This document shows, one piece after another, positions 30,368 to 35,177 of a stretch of DNA of 35,177 nucleotides (positions are counted from its first letter, which is position 1; each line of letters starts with the position of its first letter). A model generated the notes under the pieces. That model was not told the DNA's origin. It did no database searches and saw only the letters and a program-made list of their open reading frames with translations. Source of the stretch: a virus; IMG/VR virus record IMGVR_UViG_3300042557_000095, positions 1 through 35,177 of that record. The stretch is one strand, 5' to 3'. The translations under genes and the position numbers were made by a program.

Positions 30368-31061
30368 TTTTTCTTGCTTTTAGTTGTTCCTTGATAAATG
30401 TGTTTGTTTCAATCTTATGCTTATTGGCATCGTAGACCGCCTTGAGTTCCACAATGTTACTTGCCTTCTTTATAGCAATTGCAAGTCTACCAATGCTTAA
30501 CTCAGGGTCTTCCTCAATAACCTCAACCACTTCCACCTCCATTTGAGGCAATGCTTCTACCATTGTCTGCAATGCCCCTACGGATGCATTAGGGATTGTT
30601 TCTGCCTCTGATTCATCAAGAACACCCAATCCCAAGAGGTCTAAGGTTGCCCTCCGTTTTGCCTTAGTTTCTGCCTTCATAATGGCATTAGCATAAGCCT
30701 CACCCTTTAGACCTGCAATGTTAACCGCCCCAATTGATTCGGTACATCTACCATCGGGAAGGGATGCTTTGCTTGTTACAATGTAAACCCCTGCTTCTGC
30801 ATTGGTATCTCTACTGGTAATCAAGTGAGAAACTTTGTGCAGTTTGTTAAGTTGCTGAGTTCCTGAACGTGTGCAGTAAAGTACCTCTTTTCCGTTAAGT
30901 CTAAGGATGTCAAAAGGTTTGGTAAATGGGTCTAATCCCATCCTTTCGCAATACCCGTTGTAATACCTAACCTTGTCCCCTGCCGACAGTTTGCTCAAGT
31001 CCCCCTGAAGGATTAACTGGTTCGCAATGCTGGTCTGTTGATTCTGATTCTGTTGTGTCAT
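30348..31061 (-). CDS. RecT/Red-beta-like single-strand annealing protein candidate
   Basis: The 237-residue protein has the phage annealing-protein pattern: YCERMGLDPFTKPFDILRLN, then GKEVLYCTRSGTQQLNKLHK, a strand-rich centre (GVYIVTSKASLPDGRCTES), GLKGEAYANAIMKAETKAKR and RATLDLLGLGVLDESEAE. This arrangement is widely seen in phage genes next to SSB-like proteins and is consistent with a RecT superfamily member. The C-terminal third is acidic and less conserved in appearance. It would anneal single strands during replication and recombination. Confidence 0.6.
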   Translation of the reverse strand: MTQQNQNQQTSIANQLILQGDLSKLSAGDKVRYYNGYCERMGLDPFTKPFDILRLNGKEVLYCTRSGTQQLNKLHKVSHLITSRDTNAEAGVYIVTSKASLPDGRCTESIGAVNIAGLKGEAYANAIMKAETKAKRRATLDLLGLGVLDESEAETIPNASVGALQTMVEALPQMEVEVVEVIEEDPELSIGRLAIAIKKASNIVELKAVYDANKHKIETNTFIKEQLKARKNELLKG

Positions 31062-31320
31062 TGTTTTGTGATTTTTTTAAATATGGAAAAGGTTTTTCAA
31101 TTCTGAATGGTGATGAGTTCTCCATCGTTGATTTATGGGTGATGTAGATTTCCCAATCTTTGATACTTTTTAACCCATAAAAGTAATACCACTGATGCCT
31201 CTGTCTTTCAATGCTATCATGGTTACGCAAAGGGAATGCCGTTGCTCGGACTTCATCACGGACCATTAAGGTCATTTCTATTCTATCATAGTACATAGTC
31301 TGAATAGTATTCGTGGTCAT
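30967..31320 (-). CDS. Hypothetical protein with long overlap into the annealing-protein gene
   Basis: The ATG at 31320 (MTTNTIQTMYYDRIEMTLMV) overlaps the upstream gene by 35 bp. The 117-residue product is basic and aromatic (QRHQWYYFYGLKSIKDWEIY), followed by a low-complexity tail. Its last 95 bases lie in another frame of the annealing-protein gene. The first 85 or so residues fill the gap between neighbours and look coding; the tail could be a by-product of the overlap. Confidence 0.5.
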   Translation of the reverse strand: MTTNTIQTMYYDRIEMTLMVRDEVRATAFPLRNHDSIERQRHQWYYFYGLKSIKDWEIYITHKSTMENSSPFRIEKPFPYLKKSQNNDTTESESTDQHCEPVNPSGGLEQTVGRGQG

Positions 31321-31567
31321 AATTACTGTCCATCTTGAACGTAAAAGCATCCATGCATTTCTGCTCTACCAACTCATAAAAAGCAGAATGAAATTGAGGC
31401 AGAATGTTTATGCAGTGATACCCTGGGATGACTATCTCCCTAACTTGGACATCAACGTAATCCTCTGCATCATTAATGGTAGCAGTAACCATTATCATAA
31501 TGTCTGCGATGCTGACCTTTAACCATTCCGCAGGTATGCGGACATTTGTTGTGACTTGTTTTTTCAT
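31286..31567 (-). CDS. Hypothetical protein
   Basis: The 93-residue product (MKKQVTTNVRIPAEWLKVSI) has a mixed beta-alpha pattern (ADIMIMVTATINDAEDYVDV, QVREIVIPGYHCINILPQF) and ends with Asp/Tyr-rich HEYYSDYVL. It follows the XRE gene by 28 bp behind an A-rich leader, and is the first of several uncharacterised early proteins. No motif is recognised. Confidence 0.55.
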   Translation of the reverse strand: MKKQVTTNVRIPAEWLKVSIADIMIMVTATINDAEDYVDVQVREIVIPGYHCINILPQFHSAFYELVEQKCMDAFTFKMDSNYDHEYYSDYVL

Positions 31568-31595
31568 TGCGTTTGTGATTTATTTAATGTTAAAG

Positions 31596-31766
31596 TTAAT
31601 TAATTTCTTCTAAAACTTGAAATAATTTTTGCATAGTTCCAAGTCTGACCTTACCAGTCTTTTCTGCTCTATTAACTGTGGCAAGTGAGATACCTGACAA
31701 TTCTGCCAACTTTTCCTGCGTTACTTCTTTTGCTCTTCTTGTTCTTCTAAGTTCTTCCTTTGTCAT
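31596..31766 (-). CDS. XRE-family helix-turn-helix regulator
   Basis: The 56-residue protein MTKEELRRTRRAKEVTQEKL, AELSGISLATVNRAEKTGKV is a minimal HTH_3 domain: TQEKLAELSGISLATVNRAE is the helix-turn-helix. The ATG at 31766 follows an A-rich leader (AAACAAATAAA). It lies 800 bp into the early unit, and the early promoter overlaps the palindrome TTTGATATATCAAA, so it is a natural candidate for feedback repression of its own operon. No integrase is found, so a lysogeny switch is not implied. Confidence 0.85.
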   Translation of the reverse strand: MTKEELRRTRRAKEVTQEKLAELSGISLATVNRAEKTGKVRLGTMQKLFQVLEEIN

Positions 31767-31784
31767 TTTATTTGTTTTGCTTGT

Positions 31785-31943
31785 TTAAAATATGCGGTAT
31801 AAATCGGAGTAGATATCTATTTTGTTTTTCTTAATACCCTTTTCGCATTCCCTGCACCTACTTGCTAACCTATCCTTTGAGGATGCATTCTTGTTGAATT
31901 GGTCCTTTGGTTTCTCTTGCTTACATTTCGTGCATTGTTTCAT
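31785..31943 (-). CDS. Small zinc-finger protein
   Basis: The 52-residue protein begins MKQCTKCKQEKPKDQFNKNA and continues SSKDRLASRCRECEKGIKKN. CxxC plus CxxC with the K..KP...F..N.....L...C..C spacing is the zinc-ribbon frequently seen in phage HNH-associated and regulatory proteins. Without an HNH core it is probably DNA- or protein-binding. Its start overlaps the end of the preceding gene by 23 bp. Confidence 0.75.
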   Translation of the reverse strand: MKQCTKCKQEKPKDQFNKNASSKDRLASRCRECEKGIKKNKIDIYSDLYRIF

Positions 31944-32127
31944 TATCTTCATTTTGAGGTAAAATAATTGACTTAACGTAACCCATTAATCTGAACTGCT
32001 CAACAGTTGCTTGAAGGTGTTCTACTGCTTCGCCTGAATAAATCATGGCATCAATTAACTCGCCAAGTAACTTGTGTCTTTCAACAGTGTTTAGGTCGCC
32101 CCATTTAGGCAATTGCATTTCGGACAT
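31921..32127 (-). CDS. Hypothetical early protein
   Basis: The 68-residue protein (MSEMQLPKWGDLNTVERHKL) is mostly helical (LGELIDAMIYSGEAVEHLQA) with acidic end (PQNEDNETMHEM). It could start at Met1 (32127) or Met4. It overlaps the short zinc-finger genes on both sides (37 and 23 bp), typical for densely packed early genes. Function unknown. Confidence 0.55.
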   Translation of the reverse strand: MSEMQLPKWGDLNTVERHKLLGELIDAMIYSGEAVEHLQATVEQFRLMGYVKSIILPQNEDNETMHEM

Positions 32128-32216
32128 AGTGATTGTGTTTTAATTGTGATTGTGTAAAGTGATTTGCATAATCTGCATTTTACCCATATAGGTTGCAGTA
32201 TTTTCTTGATATTCAT
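32091..32216 (-). CDS. Short Cys-rich zinc-ribbon protein
   Basis: The 41-residue frame reads MNIKKILQPIWVKCRLCKSL, YTITIKTQSLCPKCNCLNGA. CRLC and CPKC form a four-Cys zinc ribbon. The ATG shares its A with the stop of the 28-residue gene before it (TAATG), showing coupled translation; an upstream extension of the frame would cross that gene and is rejected. Such ribbons bind nucleic acid or mediate protein contact. Confidence 0.6.
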   Translation of the reverse strand: MNIKKILQPIWVKCRLCKSLYTITIKTQSLCPKCNCLNGAT

Positions 32217-32302
32217 TACCTGCAAAATTGGTCTTGTATCTGACCTACGACCCAAAGCATTGCGATGATAACTGCCCAAGTGATGATGGTTTTTGATTTC
32301 AT
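32216..32302 (-). CDS. 28-residue membrane peptide
   Basis: The ATG at 32302 follows an A-rich leader (AAAACCAAAAACA). The product MKSKTIITWAVIIAMLWVVG, QIQDQFCR is a single hydrophobic helix with a basic N-terminus and polar C-terminus. Its TAATG link to the next gene and the good leader support it despite its size. A role in inhibiting host membrane proteins or other phages is possible. Confidence 0.6.
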   Translation of the reverse strand: MKSKTIITWAVIIAMLWVVGQIQDQFCR

Positions 32303-32323
32303 TGTTTTTGGTTTTGTGTGATT

Positions 32324-32539
32324 TTATAACTTTATTTTCCAAGCAATATCAGACCAGTATTCACGACCTTCATCAGATTTGTCCCAATCAAATGCAAATA
32401 AAACTACATCTGCATTGCTGGAAGCTGATTTGCATAATGCTTCAAATTTTTGAAAATCTGTACAATTCTTAACAAAGTTAAAGGTAACTTCTGCATTGAA
32501 TTTAGTAGTCAGTTCTGTGAGAAATTTTGTAGTGTTCAT
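32324..32539 (-). CDS. First gene of the early operon, hypothetical
   Basis: The ATG at 32539 (MNTTKFLTELTTKFNAEVTF) is chosen because it lies about 26 nt past the predicted transcription start behind an A-rich leader (CAAAACACAAAAA); the longer frame would begin inside the promoter. The 71-residue product has alternate strands and helices and a DWDKSDEGREYWSDIAWKIK end. It resembles no family that I recognise. Being first on the early transcript, it is a candidate for host take-over. Confidence 0.65.
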   Translation of the reverse strand: MNTTKFLTELTTKFNAEVTFNFVKNCTDFQKFEALCKSASSNADVVLFAFDWDKSDEGREYWSDIAWKIKL

Positions 32540-32559
32540 TTTTTGTGTTTTGATTGTGA

Positions 32560-32573
32560 TTTGATATATCAAA
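32560..32573. promoter_or_regulatory. Operator-like 14-bp perfect palindrome
   Basis: TTTGATATATCAAA reads the same on both strands and overlaps the last four bases of the early -7 element and the likely start of transcription. A repressor bound here would block the early promoter. The XRE-type protein at 31596-31766 is the natural candidate. Confidence 0.65.
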
Positions 32574-32600
32574 GATAATACTTTTATTCAAACAAACAAA
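32570..32600 (-). promoter_or_regulatory. Early promoter: TTTG-N19-TATCTTTG
   Basis: The minus strand has TTTG (32597-32600), exactly 19 bases, and TATCTTTG (32570-32577), matching the Bacteroidetes sigma promoter form TTTG-N19-TAnnTTTG in every fixed position. Three tandem TTTG units give alternative -33 boxes at 19, 15 and 11 bp. Transcription would start near 32565 and run through the early genes. Confidence 0.85.
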
Positions 32601-32643
32601 TCTTTTTTAATCTTTTTTAAAATATTTCTTTGCGTTTACCCAT

Positions 32644-32676
32644 AAAAAAGACCCCCAATATAGAAATATCAGGGGT
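32644..32676 (-). terminator. Terminator of the late unit
   Basis: The minus strand reads ACCCCTGATAT, loop TTCT, ATATTGGGGGT, an 11-bp stem with two G-U pairs, then C and six T residues. It lies past the 79-residue gene at the end of the lysis block and immediately before the early promoter, so it separates the two units on the circle. Confidence 0.9.
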
Positions 32677-32707
32677 AAATCACATTAATAAACACAATTA
32701 AAAACAG

Positions 32708-32947
32708 TCAGATGTCATTAGTAAATAGCATTCCGTGCATGGATTTTACAGAATATTCAAGCATTTCCAAACAAAGTTTCTTTAGTTCTTGCATCTTTTC
32801 AACCTCTTCCCTTGTCATAGGATTAGCACTTTCAAGCATTGTAAGGACCTCAACCGATGAAGATATATACTCGGGATAGGTGTATCCTATCTCTTCCTCA
32901 ACATATTCAACCTCTTCGCCTTCGCCTAAAATGAGGTCCTCTTCCAT
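32708..32947 (-). CDS. Acidic hypothetical protein, last gene of the late unit
   Basis: The 79-residue product begins MEEDLILGEGEEVEYVEEEI and is strongly acidic, then helical (REEVEKMQELKKLCLEMLEY). Its ATG follows the phosphoesterase stop by one base. Acidic phage proteins of this type can be DNA mimics, but there is no specific evidence. It ends 32 bp before the terminator stem. Confidence 0.6.
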   Translation of the reverse strand: MEEDLILGEGEEVEYVEEEIGYTYPEYISSSVEVLTMLESANPMTREEVEKMQELKKLCLEMLEYSVKSMHGMLFTNDI

Positions 32948-32948
32948 A

Positions 32949-33914
32949 CTAAAGAACTTTGCCTTTGAATATCCTTTTATTTCTTACCTCAAAGTTTTGC
33001 CCGTCAATATCTATTAATGCCATACCCCAATTCCATTTGTTTATGGGGAGATAGGCAGGATGCAATTCACATAGGCAACCAAGCGACCAAGTAGTGGTTA
33101 TTTCCCCGTTCATGTTTGATTCCGTATGTTCACTCGTAGAATGGTTATGACCTTGCATTGCAGATACCTTACCCTTCAAAAACAAACCCCTTGCAATGTT
33201 TACGGGACTGAATACCGAACCACCAAACTCATGCCCATGAATAATATTAAGGTCACCTGCTTTCATTATCCGCTTGTCCTTAATTATCTCTATACCTTCT
33301 GCTCTTGACTTAATAATGTTTTCAAGTTCAAACTCTTCTACCCCAACAATCTCATGTGCTTTCATCCAAAGGAAATGGAAATACCTTTCCTCGTGGTTAC
33401 CAATCTTGAAGTAAATCTTGGCATCAAATGTACTTTTCAGCACATCCATAAACTCCTTAAATGTTTTTAGTTCATGTGCAAATGACCTCGCCTTTGGGTC
33501 TTTGGCAAACCTTGACAATCCAAAAAAGTCTAAGGTGTCACCATTCAAAAGTATTGCATCAGGCTTCTCATCTTTTGCATAATCAAATGCACAGGTTAAC
33601 GCATCAATACTATGGTAAGGAATGTGGATGTCGGAAAGAACCAGCAAACGCTTCGCTTTTAGTTGATAAGGTTCATAAATTGCCTCATCAGATTGTGGCA
33701 AGTTATAAGGATTCTTAGGTCTTCCATCAACCTCTTTTCTGATTGCTACTCTCTGACCTGCTTTACCTTCTATGCTTCTCAAACAAGTTCTTGCCGTTTC
33801 AAGTGAATTAAATAGCAAAGGATTATCTTGATAGACAATCCTTGCAAGTTTTAAGGTCGGCATATCCCATCCGAACCTTTCACGATAATCTGCACAAATG
33901 TTAACCTTTGTCAT
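32949..33914 (-). CDS. Calcineurin-like metallophosphoesterase
   Basis: The 321-residue protein has the metallophosphoesterase motifs in order: SDIH (94-97), NGDTLD (124-129), GNHE (172-175), HGHE (226-229) and GHNH (255-258), which bind two metal ions. The first 80 residues are a separate helical domain (RERFGWDMPTLKLARIVYQD), followed by a linker. Phage versions may act on nucleic acids or nucleotides. It is encoded after the endolysin with a 4-bp overlap, an uncommon place for a DNA-metabolism enzyme, so a late role is likely. Confidence 0.88.
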   Translation of the reverse strand: MTKVNICADYRERFGWDMPTLKLARIVYQDNPLLFNSLETARTCLRSIEGKAGQRVAIRKEVDGRPKNPYNLPQSDEAIYEPYQLKAKRLLVLSDIHIPYHSIDALTCAFDYAKDEKPDAILLNGDTLDFFGLSRFAKDPKARSFAHELKTFKEFMDVLKSTFDAKIYFKIGNHEERYFHFLWMKAHEIVGVEEFELENIIKSRAEGIEIIKDKRIMKAGDLNIIHGHEFGGSVFSPVNIARGLFLKGKVSAMQGHNHSTSEHTESNMNGEITTTWSLGCLCELHPAYLPINKWNWGMALIDIDGQNFEVRNKRIFKGKVL

Positions 33915-34354
33915 TTGAAATATAGATTAGATTCTGCTTCTCTTCTTCTTGTAAGACCTGCAAGAACCTTGCCACCTGCTTTGTTCCACTTTAAGAACTC
34001 TGCCTTTATGCTTGGGTCATTATGATTAGCAATAACCTTTTTCAACAATGTTGACTTCTGAAGATTAGCAATGCCACAATTATATGCAAAAGAAACTAAT
34101 GCACCGAATTGGTTAGGGGTTATATGCGATGGCACTAATTTTACAATCTTAGCAGAGAAATCATTTGAAATCAGTTCAAAAAGTTGCTCTGCTTTCTCTT
34201 GAGATATTGCATTTCCTGCAACAACTGGTGTACCATCTTCAAAGAAAGTATTTCCATACCCAATAGTCCACTTCATTGCAGAGCATTGGTATGCTTTAAG
34301 TTTACATCCTTCAAATGATTTAATTAAGTCTGCACCTTCTTTGTTCAGTTTCAT
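33911..34354 (-). CDS. Endolysin, T4-type lysozyme (GH24)
   Basis: The 147-residue enzyme cuts the peptidoglycan glycan strand at lysis. The catalytic triad has the E-8-C/D-5-T spacing of the GH24 family: Glu15 in SFEG, Cys24 in YQCSA, Thr30 in WTIGYG. The C-terminal domain has FGALVSFAYNCGIANLQKST and LAGLTRRREAESNLY. No signal or anchor sequence is present, so release across the inner membrane depends on the holin-like protein. It overlaps the spanin-like gene by 4 bp. Confidence 0.95.
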   Translation of the reverse strand: MKLNKEGADLIKSFEGCKLKAYQCSAMKWTIGYGNTFFEDGTPVVAGNAISQEKAEQLFELISNDFSAKIVKLVPSHITPNQFGALVSFAYNCGIANLQKSTLLKKVIANHNDPSIKAEFLKWNKAGGKVLAGLTRRREAESNLYFK

Positions 34355-34806
34355 ATTTTAGATTTAATGTATAATGCACCCAATATCATTGCAATGATTG
34401 CAAACAACCAAATTTGCCTTCTTTTTGCTTTTCCTTTCCATTCTATTACCTCGCCTCCTAAACGTGCTGAATCTGCCTGTAATAACCTCACACGTGCATT
34501 ATCTACAATGAAGGACTTAACTGTGTCATGGATGGTTACAGACTTGATTATGTCCCTTGTTTTCCAATTGGTGATATAAACAAATTCGTTTACTTTTTGT
34601 GTGTCAACTTGAATGTCTATGTTCACTAAAGTGTCAAACTCAACCAATGTATCAGACTTGACAATAAAGGTAGTGTCATTAGCACACCATCCTCCCTTTA
34701 CTACAACCTTTGCGACTTCTTCAAGTTTATCTTGGTCACGCAATACCTGCTTAACAGGGTTGCACCCAATTAACAAAAGCAATGAAAGACTAATCCTTAT
34801 TTTCAT
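34351..34806 (-). CDS. Unimolecular spanin candidate (lipoprotein with C-terminal TM)
   Basis: The ATG at 34806 (MKIRISLSLLLLIGCNPVKQ) gives a 151-residue protein with lipobox LLIGC (Cys15) and, at the other end, a hydrophobic segment IWLFAIIAMILGALYIKSKI. A lipoprotein anchor in the outer membrane and a C-terminal helix in the inner membrane are the defining features of u-spanins such as T1 gp11, which fuse the two membranes at lysis. The middle is charged and beta/helix mixed (FVYITNWKTRDIIKSVTIHD). It overlaps the endolysin and holin-like genes. This is the endonuclease-free allele. Confidence 0.75.
   Translation of the reverse strand: MKIRISLSLLLLIGCNPVKQVLRDQDKLEEVAKVVVKGGWCANDTTFIVKSDTLVEFDTLVNIDIQVDTQKVNEFVYITNWKTRDIIKSVTIHDTVKSFIVDNARVRLLQADSARLGGEVIEWKGKAKRRQIWLFAIIAMILGALYIKSKI
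34488..34614. repeat. Exact 127-bp copy of 1-127
   Basis: This segment is identical to the left end of the window. See the entry at 1-127 for its reading as assembly overlap of a circular genome. Confidence 0.9.
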
Positions 34807-35008
34807 CCTTCTTAAATATTTTCTCAGCACTTGTCAAACCAAGGCAACCAAATGCAAGAGCAGACACAGAGTAAACAAGTGCTTCTGATGGTTCAGTTTC
34901 GTAGAATGAGTTATGGTACATTGTAACGCAGATGATGACTACGCAAGTAAAACCGCAAAGTCGCTTCATTGATAGTCTGCCGTTCTCTTCACAAAAAAAT
35001 TGTTTCAT
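34790..35008 (-). CDS. Holin-like small membrane protein (endonuclease-free allele)
   Basis: The 72-residue product matches the 69-residue protein at 921-1130 except for a few substitutions and a C-terminal KKDENKD. It has the same two membrane segments. Here the stop overlaps the spanin-like start by 17 bp, a compact link that is lost in the other allele where the endonuclease lies between the genes. Confidence 0.65.
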   Translation of the reverse strand: MKQFFCEENGRLSMKRLCGFTCVVIICVTMYHNSFYETEPSEALVYSVSALAFGCLGLTSAEKIFKKDENKD

Positions 35009-35177
35009 TGATTTTCAGTTGAGTCAATTGATGAAATGGAATCGGTAGAGGTTTTCTTTCTACCCCAAAAGTTTGTCTTTTCCTTGATGATAATGGTATC
35101 TCTAATTGTAATAGTCTTAACTATTTTTGCATCCTCTTTTAACTTAGCATTTTGCAATTTGATGCTTAATACGTTTA
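35005..35177 (-). CDS. Small lipoprotein, C-terminal part (5' end beyond window)
   Basis: This is the second copy of the gene at 1127-1480; only the last 56 codons and the stop lie inside the window. It ends SSIDSTENQ with the TGA overlapping the holin-like ATG. The last 127 bases match 1173-1299 exactly. Confidence 0.8.
   Translation of the reverse strand, partial: NVLSIKLQNAKLKEDAKIVKTITIRDTIIIKEKTNFWGRKKTSTDSISSIDSTENQ
35051..35177. repeat. Exact 127-bp copy of 1173-1299
   Basis: The right end of the window repeats 1173-1299 without a mismatch; the base before it (35050, G) differs from 1172 (A). It is the right-hand anchor of the duplicated lysis locus. Confidence 0.9.

Noticed and set aside
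27899-31766. Temperate life style based on the XRE regulator
   Set aside because: No integrase, excisionase or partition gene appears on this complete circle, and there is no divergent repressor-cro arrangement; the regulator alone is not evidence of lysogeny.
32091-32342. 83-residue form of the zinc-ribbon protein
   Set aside because: Its first 42 codons coincide with the 28-residue peptide gene and give a His-rich, shadow-like sequence; the TAATG start at 32216 is better.
34351-34830. Longer 159-residue form of the spanin-like protein
   Set aside because: The extra eight residues precede the signal sequence and would spoil the lipoprotein signal; the ATG at 34806 gives a standard one.

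Overview
The window is an essentially complete genome of a tailed double-stranded DNA bacteriophage. It looks like a siphovirus: there is a tape measure, a tail-tube candidate and a tail fibre, but no sheath, and no integrase or DNA polymerase is seen. The host is most likely a member of the Bacteroidetes. The evidence is A-rich leaders such as AAATAAAA in place of Shine-Dalgarno sequences before most start codons, the Bacteroidetes promoter form TTTG-N19-TAnnTTTG at 32570-32600, and Bacteroidetes-phage-type proteins (XkdF-like protease, fibre with a KGFLPPRMT..QR tip). Every supported gene lies on the minus strand, so transcription runs from high to low coordinates.

The sequence closes into a circle but carries one locus twice. 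Bases 1-127 equal 34488-34614 exactly, and 1173-1299 equal 35051-35177 exactly. Between these 127-base anchors the two copies differ: the left copy holds a GIY-YIG homing endonuclease and the right copy lacks it. Two anchors of exactly 127 bases are what a k=127 de Bruijn assembly would leave after walking a circular graph through both branches of a bubble. The inferred genome is 34487 bp with the endonuclease or 33878 bp without it.

Two promoter candidates and two strong terminators divide the circle into two transcription units. The early/middle unit starts at the promoter near 32570, which overlaps a 14-bp palindromic operator, and runs to the terminator at 18987-19023. It encodes small regulatory and zinc-binding proteins, an XRE-type HTH protein, a RecT-like annealing protein, an SSB-like protein, nucleases, replication proteins, an orphan DNA methyltransferase, a sigma-like factor, three glycosyltransferases with a SAM methyltransferase, and both terminase subunits. 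The late unit starts near 18955 and wraps through the contig ends to the terminator at 32644-32676. It encodes tail assembly, tail tip, tape measure, protease, scaffold, capsid, tail-tube candidate, portal, connectors, fibre and lysis genes, with internal terminators after the protease and the tail-tube candidate.

The only long gene-free stretch (18714-19199) holds 11-bp tandem repeats, AT-rich inverted repeats, the early terminator, the late promoter candidate and a structured leader. The observations most worth checking are the homing-endonuclease polymorphism, a predicted single-protein spanin, a 60-nt RNA structure ending in a U-tract directly before a replication gene, an overlapping -1-frame tail-chaperone pair, a portal with a C-terminal extension, and the glycosylation cluster.
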